A stretch of 64,000 nucleotides of DNA from a bacterium (lineage in GTDB: Bacteria; Methylomirabilota; Methylomirabilia; Methylomirabilales; 2-02-FULL-66-22): the NCBI GenBank assembly GCA_029580855.1, contig JAKPQH010000205.1:78433-142432 (forward strand), read 5' to 3'. This document shows positions 39,808 through 51,047 of this stretch, piece after piece (within the stretch, counting starts at the first letter, position 1; every line of letters begins with the position of its first letter). A program made the position numbers and the translations under genes. The notes beneath the pieces are model-generated. The model did no database searches and was not told the origin of the DNA. It saw nothing but the letters and a program-made list of their open reading frames with translations.

Positions 39808-40356
39808 ATGGCCCGGAAAGGTTACTGTCCCCATTGCCGATCGGTGCAGCCGCTGGGAGAATATGAGGAAGACGGCCAGTCGGGCCTCTGGTGCAGGACG
39901 TGTCGGAATCCCATGGAGGTGTCCTACATCGAGAAGCCGGCGGCCGGTCCCCGTCGCTTTACCGTCCTGTGCATCGACGATGACCGCATCGTCCTCAGTT
40001 TCTGCAGCGACGCCCTCGAGAAGGAGGGCTTTCACACGCTCGTGGCCGATGATGGCGCCGCGGGCGTCGAGACGGCCAAGCGGGAACGGCCCGACCTCAT
40101 TCTTCTGGATGTCATGATGCCGAGGATGACCGGGCTGGAGGCGTGCCGCCTCATGCGCGCCGAGCCGACGCTCAGGGATACGCCGATCGTCCTCTTGACG
40201 GCATCGGACGATCCGGAGCTCGGCTTGAAAGCGCAGCAGGCGGGTGCAACGGCGAGCATGCGAAAGCCTTTTGGCTCCGCCAACATCATCGGCGCCGTCG
40301 AGCAGGCATTGGGCCGCCGGATCGACCCGTCCAAACCACGGGCGTGGCATCCATGA
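39808..40356 (+). CDS. Zinc-ribbon plus receiver domain protein, paralog 2
   Basis: CPHC...CRTC ribbon; VLCIDDDRIVL, LILLDVMMPRMTGLE, SMRKPFG. Confidence 0.88.
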   Translation: MARKGYCPHCRSVQPLGEYEEDGQSGLWCRTCRNPMEVSYIEKPAAGPRRFTVLCIDDDRIVLSFCSDALEKEGFHTLVADDGAAGVETAKRERPDLILLDVMMPRMTGLEACRLMRAEPTLRDTPIVLLTASDDPELGLKAQQAGATASMRKPFGSANIIGAVEQALGRRIDPSKPRAWHP

Positions 40357-40424
40357 AGACCAGGCCGTGGGCGACACCGCATGGACACCGTGGTCAGGGT
40401 TCCCGCGCGGGTCGCCCCGCCCCT

Positions 40425-40994
40425 CTAACCGAGCCCCTCTCGGGTGAGGCTTGCGGACGGTGCATACCCTGAAGATGGCGGGGCGGTTGCCTCCGAAGGG
40501 CTGAGGGGGACCGGCATCGCGCACGTCCCGTTGAACACGGCGCCCCGCCAAATGGTCAAACGAGGGGTCCGGATCGTACCGGTGACCTGGCTTGTCTCCA
40601 GCAGCTCGACCCACCGTCGCGCCGCGATGTTTCCGCGCACCTGACCGCGAACCTGGAGGCGTTCCACACGAATCTCGGCGTCGATTCGCCCGTTTTCACC
40701 GATGATGAGGGTCCCGCCGCAGATCAAAGATCCCTCCAGCCGACCGTCGACGCGGAGCGCGCCGCGGAAATTGACGTCCCCTGTGAATTGGCCGCCTTCG
40801 CCCAGGAAGCCGTTAAGCTCGCCGAGTCCGCCGCTTTCCGGGACACGGCGGTCCGCGTGTCGCCGCTCCTCGCGCACCGCCTCGACTCGCCGGCGCCGCT
40901 CTCCTTTTCGACGGTCCAGGACCACCTCGATCTGCCGATGGGCCGCCACGCTGCGGTTCAGCCATCTCCAAAATTTCGAACCGCGTTCCGCCAT
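40425..40994 (-). CDS. Bactofilin (polymer-forming cytoskeletal protein) with N-terminal VLDRR segment
   Basis: GQFTGDVNFRGALRVDGRLEGSLICGGTLIIGENGRIDAEIRVERLQVRGQVRGNIAARRWVELLETSQVTGTIRTPRLTIWRGAVFNG beta-helix repeats. Confidence 0.9.
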   Translation of the reverse strand: MAERGSKFWRWLNRSVAAHRQIEVVLDRRKGERRRRVEAVREERRHADRRVPESGGLGELNGFLGEGGQFTGDVNFRGALRVDGRLEGSLICGGTLIIGENGRIDAEIRVERLQVRGQVRGNIAARRWVELLETSQVTGTIRTPRLTIWRGAVFNGTCAMPVPLSPSEATAPPSSGYAPSASLTREGLG

Positions 40995-41042
40995 GGTTAT
41001 TGCGCCTCAACTGCAGCCGGCATCCGATGAGCCCGAGCGACT

Positions 41043-42734
<1,692 letters not shown>

Positions 42735-43083
42735 GGGGTACCTCGTCTCGAAAGCGGATCGGTGCGAGCGCGGAACATGCGGCGCCGCCGGGGCCGGCGC
42801 CTCGTCCCCGCAACGGATGCGCAACCGAGAATGCCGCAACGGCGCCGCGGCTGTCAAGCCGGAAGCGCGGACGGTTGGGCACCGGATCCGGCCGGCACTG
42901 GATTTGCGGCTTCCGATTGACAGGCGCGGATATGTTCGCTAGCTTTCCGCTGACCGAGTTCTCCGTATGCGGGCGCGGCGCGCGCGATGATGCCTCCCAG
43001 CGCCGACGGCGCGGCGGGCGGCGGGATGCGACTGGGGTTCACCCGGTCCGGTTGCAGCGACCCGCGTCAGGAAAGGGGAACGG

Positions 43084-43614
43084 ATGGGTTCCACTTTCTT
43101 TTGCGCGTATTGCTGTTCGACGCAGGAGCGGTACGAATATCAGGAGGACGGCCGGCGAAAATTCCGCTGTGCCTCCTGCGGCTCGCCTGTGGAAGGGGGC
43201 GGGCTGCGGGAGGAATCCACCTTCTGCCGCCCGAAAGTCCTCTGCATCGACGACGACCGCTTGTTGCTGGGTTTGGTGAAGGACGCCATCGAGACCCACG
43301 GGTTCGAGGCTCTGACGGCGACGGACGGACCGTCGGGTCTGGCGTTGGCCAAGGCCCAGCAGCCTGACATCATCCTGGTCGATGTCATGATGCCCAAGAT
43401 GAGCGGGTTCGAGGTGTGCCAGCATTTGCGCGCCGACCCGAAGCTGCGGGGAACACCCATTATCATCGTCACCGCCATGGCCGATCCCGAACTCAAGACC
43501 AAGGGCCTCGAGGCCGGTGCCAACCTGGCCATCCCAAAACCGTTCAATCCCACACAGATCATCGTTCTGATCAAGAAGGCCCTGGAACTGAAAGCCAAAG
43601 GGCCGCCGCGGTAG
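43084..43614 (+). CDS. Zinc-ribbon plus receiver domain protein, paralog 3
   Basis: CAYC...CASC ribbon; VLCIDDDRLLL, IILVDVMMPKMSGFE, AIPKPFNP; AGGAAAGGGG before ATG. Confidence 0.88.
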   Translation: MGSTFFCAYCCSTQERYEYQEDGRRKFRCASCGSPVEGGGLREESTFCRPKVLCIDDDRLLLGLVKDAIETHGFEALTATDGPSGLALAKAQQPDIILVDVMMPKMSGFEVCQHLRADPKLRGTPIIIVTAMADPELKTKGLEAGANLAIPKPFNPTQIIVLIKKALELKAKGPPR

Positions 43615-43745
43615 CGCCGCGGCGGCGGATCCCGCCGCCCCGGGCCGTGTTTTCCGGGCCCGACCCGGGCGGGCCGAAATGTGCGCCCGCAGACCACGAC
43701 CACGGGCGCGGCCTCGGATCGACGACACCACAGAGAGAGCTCGCC

Positions 43746-44282
43746 ATGAGATGGATACCGGTCGTTCTCGTCGTCGCCATCGCGGCCTGGGGCTGCGCTC
43801 CGAGCATGGAGCAGCAGCGGTTGGCGCGCCTGGAGGCTCTCCGGCTCGAGCTGGATGGCGCCCTTGCGGCGTGGCGGATCGATGCGTCGGCCGGCCGTTT
43901 CGGCACGAGCGCCGACGCCGCGCTCGCGCTGGTCGCCCGGTACGATATCGTCTATGAACGCTGGGGACTGCGTGCCGATCCGCTGACACAGGCCATGCTG
44001 GCCTACGCCGTGGCGGCCGCCGTCAGGGTGGACGCGAAGGAGCTCTCGGCCGTTGAGGCGGATGCGCTGCTCCAAAGAATGCGGGCGGACCTGGAGCGCG
44101 CGAGGTCGACCTTGCCCGGGAGCACGACCGCGCGGGCTGCGGAACGGGATGCCGCCCTGCTGGCCTGCTGGAAGGATTATTGGGCGGCGCACCATCGGAC
44201 GTTTCAGATCACGTCTCGAAACCCCGTGCGCTGCGAGATCAATTCGGCGGCCGCGGATGCGAAGCCGGTCGTCTGCCGCTGA
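43746..44282 (+). CDS. Putative lipoprotein, unknown function
   Basis: MRWIPVVLVVAIAAWGCAPS lipobox; helical remainder. Confidence 0.6.
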   Translation: MRWIPVVLVVAIAAWGCAPSMEQQRLARLEALRLELDGALAAWRIDASAGRFGTSADAALALVARYDIVYERWGLRADPLTQAMLAYAVAAAVRVDAKELSAVEADALLQRMRADLERARSTLPGSTTARAAERDAALLACWKDYWAAHHRTFQITSRNPVRCEINSAAADAKPVVCR

Positions 44283-44573
44283 GTGGGGTGACGATGATGG
44301 TCCCGCGCGGCCATTGCATGTCCACCGGCAGATCGGCGAACAGCACCGGGCGGCGGTGTGTCGCCGCCGGCCCGCGGCGCATCGGCGATGGGGCACCGGT
44401 GTGTTTTTCACCGCGGAAACGGCATCGCTGATGGAGGCACGACGGCGAACCACGGCTCTTTCCGTGGGGGCACGCTCGGTGTTTTCAGGTGTGGGGTTGG
44501 GGGACGGCTTGATCAGCGGGACGCAACGGCCCCGCACCGTCATGGGACGGTAACCCGATAAGGAGATCGCCAA

Positions 44574-45026
44574 ATGGCCCGGTCCCGACGGTGGGGACGC
44601 CGCGGCTTCACGTTGGTGGAGTTGTTGGTCGTCATCACGATCATCGGGCTGTTGGCCAGCATCGCGATTCCGAACCTGCTGAGCGCGCACCGGAAGGCGC
44701 GATACGCCCGTGCGGCTTCGGAGTCCAAGACGCTGGTCACGCAGGCCATCCTGTACGGAAACGACAAGCACGCATACCCGACCAGTGTGGCGGTGATGCG
44801 GGCCGCGGGATACGCCAACATGGCGGATGTGGACCCGTGGGGTCTCCCGTGGCAGCTCTCGCCCGGTCTCACCGCAGGCGCTCCGCCGAGACAGACCGAC
44901 GACGTCTATGTCTTTAGCCGGGGCGCGACGGCCAGCGGCGTCTTCCCCGTCCCCTTTGTGGTGTTCACGGGGGAAAACGGCTCCGTCGGGTTCTCCTCGA
45001 TTTACGGCTCCTGGAGCGGAGTGTAG
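44574..45026 (+). CDS. Type IV pilin-like/type II secretion pseudopilin
   Basis: RRGFTLVELLVVITIIGLLASIAIPNLLSAHRKAR N-methylation motif. Confidence 0.92.
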   Translation: MARSRRWGRRGFTLVELLVVITIIGLLASIAIPNLLSAHRKARYARAASESKTLVTQAILYGNDKHAYPTSVAVMRAAGYANMADVDPWGLPWQLSPGLTAGAPPRQTDDVYVFSRGATASGVFPVPFVVFTGENGSVGFSSIYGSWSGV

Positions 45027-45249
45027 GCCTCCCCGCGCTTCCGACGCCCCGGCCGCGCCCTCTTCTTCCCCGGACCGCCGCCCTCGCAATCCCCGCCCGC
45101 CACGGCGCGGGCCGTTGTTCGTGTACCCCGCGTGGACAAAATTCCGACTGGACGAGTCAGCGGGGATGGGGGTAAAGTACAACGCAGCGCGGACGGGAAG
45201 CGCGACGATGCGTCGATGATCGGTTCTAGGGTGGGGGAAGGAGACGGGG

Positions 45250-46038
45250 ATGGACCAACTCTTCGAGAATCGAGCCAAGCGGATGATCAAGGCGGGGAAG
45301 AAGACCGCCGGGGCGTGGGCGCAGCTTTGCAGCCCCCTGTCGGCGGAATGTCTGGCCCGCGGCGGGTTCGACTGGATTCTCATCGACATGGAGCATGCCG
45401 GGGGCGACATCCTGACGCTGGTCTCGCAGTGCCAGGCCGTGGCGGCGACGGGGACGGGTGCCGTGCCGTTTGTCCGCGTGCCGTGGAACGACCTGGTGTG
45501 GATCAAGCGGGTCCTGGACGCCGGGGCCTACGGTCTTATGATCCCGTATGTGAACACCAAAGAGGAGGCGGTGCGGGCCCTCCAGGCCTGCAGGTATCCG
45601 CCCCTGGGGATTCGGGGGATCGCCGGCAGCGTGCGGGCCGCGGGTTACGGCCGCGATACGAGCAGTTATCTCAAGCGGGCCAACGACGAGATCTTTGTCA
45701 TGCTCCAGGTCGAGACGATGCAGGCCATCGAGAACCTGGAGGCGATCGCCGCCGTGCCCGGCGTGGACGCCCTCTTCATCGGGCCCATGGACCTGTCGAC
45801 CTCCATGGGGCATCTCGGAAATCCCGCCCACCCCGACGTGCAGGCGGCCATCGCCACGGTCGAGGCCAAGGCGCGGAAGCTGGGCATGCCGCTGGGGACC
45901 ATCTCGGGCAGTTGGGAGCAGGCGAAGGTCCTGTACGACCGGGGATACCAACTCATCACCCTGGTCTCCGACTCCGTCCTGATCTCCAAGGTCGCCGCGG
46001 AGAGCATGGCGAAATTCCGCGAGGTCTTTCCGGCCTAG
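45250..46038 (+). CDS. HpcH/HpaI aldolase family protein
   Basis: GGFDWILIDMEHAGGD, GAYGLMIPYVNTKEEA, MLQVETMQAIENLEAIAAVPGVDALFIGPMDLS. Confidence 0.93.
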   Translation: MDQLFENRAKRMIKAGKKTAGAWAQLCSPLSAECLARGGFDWILIDMEHAGGDILTLVSQCQAVAATGTGAVPFVRVPWNDLVWIKRVLDAGAYGLMIPYVNTKEEAVRALQACRYPPLGIRGIAGSVRAAGYGRDTSSYLKRANDEIFVMLQVETMQAIENLEAIAAVPGVDALFIGPMDLSTSMGHLGNPAHPDVQAAIATVEAKARKLGMPLGTISGSWEQAKVLYDRGYQLITLVSDSVLISKVAAESMAKFREVFPA

Positions 46039-46065
46039 CGCCGTATCGGACCGCCGGCGGACGCG

Positions 46066-46117
46066 ACCGCCGGGCGTCCCGCCACCGGAACCGGAGGCGG
46101 CGCCCGGCGGTTTTTTT
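46066..46117 (+). terminator. Intrinsic terminator after HpcH/HpaI aldolase
   Basis: ACCGCCGGGCG ... CGCCCGGCGGT followed by T7 in total, nested CCGCC/GGCGG hairpin. Confidence 0.85.
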
Positions 46118-46215
46118 GGCCGACGTGGCGCGGCGGCACAGGAATCCCGTTGAGCGCGGATGATCCCATCCGTCCAGCCGCGCGTCCGTCCGGCGTGCGC
46201 GGGGGAGATGGTTCG

Positions 46216-47055
46216 GTGCGCATCGACCTCCACATCCATACGACGGCCTCCGACGGCCTTTTGGAGCCCACCGCGCTGGTGCGCGCGGTCCAAGCGGCGG
46301 GGGTGGAGGTGTTCAGCGTCACCGATCACGACAGCGTGGACGCCGTGGACGAGGCGAAGCGGACGGCGGACGCCGCAGGGCTCGCCCTCGTCACGGGCAT
46401 CGAACTCAGCGCCTGCTGGGGTCGCGTCGAGTTGCACATCCTCGGCTACTTTATCGACCCCGCGAACGCGGCGCTGCGCGAGTTTCTCGGCATGACGCGC
46501 GACGCGCGTCGCGCGCGCCTCCGTGCGATGCTGAGTCGGCTGCAGGCCATGGGCATGCGGGTGCCGGCGGACGACGTCCTGGCGCGGGCGCAGAACGGGA
46601 ACGTCGGCCGGCCCCATCTGGCGCGCGCCCTCGTCGAGCGCGGTTTCGTCGGGACCGCGGACGAGGCGTTTGACCGGTATCTCGGGGTGGACAAGCCGGC
46701 CTACGTTCCGCGCCCCGAGGTGTCCGTCGGGGACGCCATCGGCGTGATCCGCAAGGCGGGCGGGCTCGCGTCGCTCGCCCACCCCGGCGTCCACGATCGG
46801 GACGAGGCGATCCCCGATCTCATCGCCGCGGGTCTCGCGGCGATCGAGGTCTATCACCCCAAGCACACCGTCGGCCGGGCGCGCCGGTACCGCAGGATCG
46901 CAGAGCAGCGCGGTCTGCTGATCACCGGCGGGTCGGACTTTCACGGGGTCGGCGAGGGGGACCGCGCCGCCGTGCCCGGTCTCCCGTGTCTGCCCGATGC
47001 CGATTATGCGCGGTTGCGGGCCGCGGCCCGGGCGTGCGGCGCCCGACTTCCCTAG
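46216..47055 (+). CDS. PHP-domain phosphoesterase (YciV/RNase AM-like)
   Basis: RIDLHIHTTASDGLLEP, FSVTDHDSVDAVDEA, GLASLAHPGVHD, ITGGSDFHG. Confidence 0.9.
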   Translation: MRIDLHIHTTASDGLLEPTALVRAVQAAGVEVFSVTDHDSVDAVDEAKRTADAAGLALVTGIELSACWGRVELHILGYFIDPANAALREFLGMTRDARRARLRAMLSRLQAMGMRVPADDVLARAQNGNVGRPHLARALVERGFVGTADEAFDRYLGVDKPAYVPRPEVSVGDAIGVIRKAGGLASLAHPGVHDRDEAIPDLIAAGLAAIEVYHPKHTVGRARRYRRIAEQRGLLITGGSDFHGVGEGDRAAVPGLPCLPDADYARLRAAARACGARLP

Positions 47056-47214
47056 CGGCGGATCCCGACGGGTGGGTCTCGAATTCTCCTGCAAGGGGTC
47101 GGCGAATCGAGGAGTTAGGGCGCGTCCTGGACGCCGGCGCGGCTTGCCAGTGCCCCTATAATCCAGTATCATTTCCCGACCTCGCCGGCACGAGTCGAAG
47201 GGACCGCTCGGATC

Positions 47215-48258
47215 ATGGACGAACACGACAGGCGCTTGCTGAACGCGATTCAGGCCGAATTTCCCCTCGTCTCGCGGCCGTTCGAGGCGCTGGGGGCGCA
47301 GGTCGGCCTCGCCGAGACCGACGTGATGGCTCGGCTCGGCGAGCACAAGCAGCGAAAGATCATCCGACAGATCGGCGGCATCTTCGACACGCGCAGTCTC
47401 GGGTATCAGAGCAGCCTCGTGGCCATGCGCGTCCCCTCCGAACGCGTGGACGCGGCCGCCGAGGCGGTCAACGGCCACCCCGGTGTCAGTCACAACTATC
47501 GGCGCGACCACGTCTTCAACCTGTGGTTCACGATCGCCGTGCCGCCGGCCAGCGACCTCCGCTGGACCGTGCACCGGCTGCACGCGATGGCGGACGCCCA
47601 GTCGACGCGCCTCCTTCCCACGCTCCGGCTCTTCAAGATCGGCGTCCAGCTGGACATGGAGGGCGGCAGCGGCGCGGAGCGGGCGGAGGTGGCGTACAGC
47701 GACGCCGCGCGGCCCGCGGCGGGGCGCGCCGGGTTGCGGCCGGTCGACATCGCGGTCATCCGGGAGCTGCAAGAGGACGTCCCGCTCGACGCGCAGCCGT
47801 ACGGGCCTATGGCGCGCCGGACCGGTATGCCGGAGGATGAATTTCTGGCGGTCGCGACGCACCTCAAGACGCAGGGGTACATGCGGCGGATGGCCGCGGT
47901 GCTGCACCACCGCGCGGCCGGCTTCCGGGCCAACGCCATGGGGGTGTGGGCGGTCCCGTCCGAGCGGACGGAGGATGTGGGCCGGGTCATGGCCAGCTTC
48001 AAGGGCGTCAGCCACTGCTATCTTCGCCCGACCTATCCGGACTGGCCGTACAACGTCTTCACTATGGTGCACGGCCAGGACACCGCGGGCTGCCAGGAGG
48101 TCATCGACGCCATGGCGCGGGCCACCGGCATTGCCGAGTACGCGCTCCTCTACAGTACGAAGGAGTACAAGAAAGTCCGGCTACGGTACTTCACGCCCGA
48201 CCTGGACGAGTGGGAGGCGCGTGCGCGGCGGGCGTCGGCGGGAGATGCGCAGTCCTAG
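47215..48258 (+). CDS. Fused siroheme decarboxylase-like (AhbA/AhbB, NirDL/NirGH type; Lrp/AsnC fold)
   Basis: Two tandem AsnC-like halves: LLNAIQAEFPLVSRPFEALGAQVGL...RQIGGIFDTRSLGYQSSLVAMRV...GVSHNYRRDHVFNLWFTI and VIRELQEDVPLDAQPYGPMA...RRMAAVLHHRAAGFRANAMGVWAV...GVSHCYLRPTYPDWPYNVFTMVHG. Confidence 0.87.
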   Translation: MDEHDRRLLNAIQAEFPLVSRPFEALGAQVGLAETDVMARLGEHKQRKIIRQIGGIFDTRSLGYQSSLVAMRVPSERVDAAAEAVNGHPGVSHNYRRDHVFNLWFTIAVPPASDLRWTVHRLHAMADAQSTRLLPTLRLFKIGVQLDMEGGSGAERAEVAYSDAARPAAGRAGLRPVDIAVIRELQEDVPLDAQPYGPMARRTGMPEDEFLAVATHLKTQGYMRRMAAVLHHRAAGFRANAMGVWAVPSERTEDVGRVMASFKGVSHCYLRPTYPDWPYNVFTMVHGQDTAGCQEVIDAMARATGIAEYALLYSTKEYKKVRLRYFTPDLDEWEARARRASAGDAQS

Positions 48259-48299
48259 CCTGCGCCCCTGGTCCGGCGGCGACACCCGGCGGGAGCCCG

Positions 48300-49070
48300 A
48301 TGGAAATCCGATTGGCGGTGGAGGTGGAGGGGCTGACCAAGGTCTTTGGCTCCACGCTGGCCTTGGACGGCGTGGACTTATGCGCGGCGCGGGGGGAGGT
48401 GGTGGCGCTCCTCGGGCCGAACGGGGCGGGGAAGACGACGCTGCTGAAGCTCCTGTCCACGGCCCTCAAACCCACGGCGGGAGGCGGCCGCATCCTCGGC
48501 GAAGACCTCGTCAAGGGCCGCGACAGCATCCGGCGGCGGATCGGCATGATTTCCCACAACCACCACCTGTACGAAGAGCTGACGGCGGCGGAGAACCTGC
48601 GCTTTGCCGCCACGATGCACGGGATCCGGCCGGACCGCGACGGGATTCGCAAGGCGCTGGGCGAGGTCGGCCTGGATCCGCAGGCCGACTTGAAGGTCCG
48701 GACGTACAGCACCGGCATGAAACGCCGGCTGGTCATCGGGAAGATGCTCCTGTTCGACCCGGAGCTGCTCTTCCTCGACGAGCCCCACAACACGCTGGAC
48801 CAGGCCGCCGTGGCGTTGCTCAACGGCTATGTGGCGTCGGTCCGCGCGCGCGGCGGGTCGGCCATCGTGGCGACGCACAACCTGAGCCGGGCGTACGATA
48901 TGGCGGACCGGTTCGTGCTCCTGCGCGACGGGGCGGTGACGCGGCGCGTGGACAAGGATCGTCTGACGGTGGACCAACTGCGGGAGATATATGCGCGGCA
49001 CGCCGAGAACGACGGCGGCTCCGACGCCGCGGGTCCGGTCCGTGAAGCCGGAAGGCGCGCGCCGGCGTGA
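48300..49070 (+). CDS. ccmA: Heme exporter ATP-binding protein CcmA
   Basis: LLGPNGAGKTTLLKLLS, YSTGMKRRLVIGKMLLFDPELLFLDEP; first of ccm cluster. Confidence 0.9.
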   Translation: MEIRLAVEVEGLTKVFGSTLALDGVDLCAARGEVVALLGPNGAGKTTLLKLLSTALKPTAGGGRILGEDLVKGRDSIRRRIGMISHNHHLYEELTAAENLRFAATMHGIRPDRDGIRKALGEVGLDPQADLKVRTYSTGMKRRLVIGKMLLFDPELLFLDEPHNTLDQAAVALLNGYVASVRARGGSAIVATHNLSRAYDMADRFVLLRDGAVTRRVDKDRLTVDQLREIYARHAENDGGSDAAGPVREAGRRAPA

Positions 49071-49080
49071 GCGAGGGAAT

Positions 49081-49767
49081 ATGGCCGTGGCGGAGGTGAT
49101 GCGCCGCACCTGGGCGATGACGTGGAAGGACGTGCGCGTGGAGCTCCGCGCCCGCGAGCGGATGAACGCCATGCTGTTCTTCGCGGCGCTGATCCTCTTC
49201 ATCTTCAACTTCGCCCTGGGGCCGGACCTGTCCAAGCTTCGCGAGGCGGCGCCGGGCCTGCTCTGGCTGGCGTTTCTGTTTACGGGGATGCTGGGTCTGG
49301 GCCGGAGCTTCCAGGCCGAGCGCGAAAACGGGTGCTTCGAGGAGCTCCTGCTCACCCCCGGCGACCGCGAGTCGCTGTACTTCGGCAAGCTGGCGGGCAA
49401 CATCCTCTTCATGGTCATGGCGGAGGCGCTGATTCTCCCGCTCTTCGCCATCCTGTACAATCTGGAGATCTGGTCCGCGCTGCCCGGCCTGTTTGTCGTG
49501 GCGCTCTTGGGGACAGTGGGGTTCTCGACGATCGGCACGCTGCTCGCCGCCATGACGGCGCATCTGCGGGCGCGCGAGGTGATGCTGCCGTTGCTGCTCT
49601 TCCCGCTGACGGTCCCGGTGATTCTGGGGTCCGTGAAGGCCACGGAGGCGCTGCTGAGCGGGGCGGGGTTGGCCGGGGCGGGTCACTGGGTGAAGCTGCT
49701 GGGCGGATTCGACGTGGTCTTCCTGGTCGTGTGCCCCTTGGCATTCGAGTTCGTCCTGGAGGAGTGA
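49081..49767 (+). CDS. ccmB: Heme exporter protein CcmB
   Basis: TWKDVRVELRARERMNAMLFFAALILFIFNFAL; FTGMLGLGRSFQAERENGCFEELLLTP. Confidence 0.9.
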   Translation: MAVAEVMRRTWAMTWKDVRVELRARERMNAMLFFAALILFIFNFALGPDLSKLREAAPGLLWLAFLFTGMLGLGRSFQAERENGCFEELLLTPGDRESLYFGKLAGNILFMVMAEALILPLFAILYNLEIWSALPGLFVVALLGTVGFSTIGTLLAAMTAHLRAREVMLPLLLFPLTVPVILGSVKATEALLSGAGLAGAGHWVKLLGGFDVVFLVVCPLAFEFVLEE

Positions 49768-50456
49768 TGGGTCCCACTCGGGTCGGGCGCACCCTGGGCG
49801 CGCTGGCGGGTCTGTGCGTGGCCGTGGGCTTGTACCTGGGGCTCGTCGCGGCGCCGCCGGACGCCACGCAGGGCGAGGTGCAGCGGATCATGTATCTGCA
49901 CGTGCCGTCGATTCTCACGGCGTACGCGGCGTTCACGGCGACCTTTGTCGCCAGTGCGCTCTATTTGTGGCGGCGCGATGCGCGCGCGGACGCCGTGGCC
50001 GTCTCCTCCGCCGAAGTGGGTGTGGTCTTCACTGGGATCGCACTGGCCACGGGCTCCATCTGGGGGAAGTCCACCTGGGGCGTCTGGTGGACGTGGGACG
50101 CCCGGCTGACCCTGACGGCCATCCTGTTTACGATCTACGTGGGCTATCTGATGCTGCGCGCCTTCGCCGAGGAGCCCCAGGCGGCGGCGCGGTACGGCGC
50201 CGTCCTGGCCATCCTCGGATTCTTCGACATCCCCCTCAATCACCTGGCGGTGCAGTGGTGGCGGACGCTGCACCAGCCGTCGTCCCTTATCCGGCCGGGG
50301 GGGCCGTCGATCGATCCGGCCCTGCTGGTGCCGCTGCTCGTCAATCTGGCGGGATTGCTCCTGCTCTGCGGCTACTACGTGGTGGAGCGGACCCGGCTGG
50401 AGCAAATGCGCCAGCGCGCGATGGCGCTGCGGTTGATGCGGGGGCGCCGTGGGTAG
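49767..50456 (+). CDS. ccmC: Cytochrome c biogenesis protein CcmC
   Basis: MYLHVPS, GSIWGKSTWGVWWTWDARLT, PLNHLAVQWWRTLHQPSS. Confidence 0.95.
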   Translation: MGPTRVGRTLGALAGLCVAVGLYLGLVAAPPDATQGEVQRIMYLHVPSILTAYAAFTATFVASALYLWRRDARADAVAVSSAEVGVVFTGIALATGSIWGKSTWGVWWTWDARLTLTAILFTIYVGYLMLRAFAEEPQAAARYGAVLAILGFFDIPLNHLAVQWWRTLHQPSSLIRPGGPSIDPALLVPLLVNLAGLLLLCGYYVVERTRLEQMRQRAMALRLMRGRRG

Positions 50457-50595
50457 CTGGGGGTTCATCGGTCTGGCCTACGGGGTGGCGGCGGCGGCAC
50501 TGGTCGGGTATCTTTTCAGCCTGCGGGGCCGGCTGCGGGATGCCGGCGCCGCGCTGAGCGCGCGGGAAGGGGAGGGGGGGCGGAAGAAATCATGA
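50449..50595 (+). CDS. ccmD: CcmD-like small heme exporter protein (48 aa)
   Basis: GTG start: (M)GSWGFIGLAYGVAAAALVGYLFSLRGRLRDAGAALSAREGEGGRKKS; between ccmC and ccmE; not in ORF track. Confidence 0.8.
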   Translation: MGSWGFIGLAYGVAAAALVGYLFSLRGRLRDAGAALSAREGEGGRKKS

Positions 50596-51047
50596 AGGGT
50601 CGCCGGCTCAAATACGCGGTCGCCGGAGGGATTATCCTGGCCGCGCTGGGGGGTTTGGTGTACTCCGGCGCCAGAGAGTCCATGGTCTACTTCTACACAC
50701 CCACCGAGATCCGCAAGCAGACGGACTCGGTGCGGGGGAAGGCGCTGCGCGTCGGCGGGATGGTGGAAGAGGGGTCGATCCGCTGGGAGCCGACACAGCT
50801 GCTCCTCACCTTCGCGCTGACCGACGGACAGAACAGCGTGCCGGTGCGCCACAAGGGGACCGCGCCGGACCTCTTTAAGGAGGGGGCGGGCGCCGTGGTG
50901 GAAGGCACCTGGGCGCCCGAGGGGTACCTGCGCTCCAGCACGATCATGGCCAAGCACTCGGAGGAGTACAAGGCTCCCAAACACGCTGAGACGCTAGAAG
51001 GCAAGAAGGCGCTTTTCAAGTCACTGCTGCCGGGAGGGAAGCCGTGA
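50592..51047 (+). CDS. ccmE: Cytochrome c heme chaperone CcmE
   Basis: YFYTPTEI, LRVGGMVEEGS, MAKHSEEYKAP heme-binding HxxxY motif. Confidence 0.95.
   Translation: MKGRRLKYAVAGGIILAALGGLVYSGARESMVYFYTPTEIRKQTDSVRGKALRVGGMVEEGSIRWEPTQLLLTFALTDGQNSVPVRHKGTAPDLFKEGAGAVVEGTWAPEGYLRSSTIMAKHSEEYKAPKHAETLEGKKALFKSLLPGGKP

Noticed and set aside
39423-39866. 147-aa plus ORF upstream of REC paralog 2
   Set aside because: Overlaps the REC start, shows no family features, and the region is better treated as noncoding.
45226-48072. 948-aa minus-strand ORF
   Set aside because: Antisense to the aldolase, PHP and siroheme-decarboxylase-like genes, which have clear family motifs; no recognisable motif of its own.
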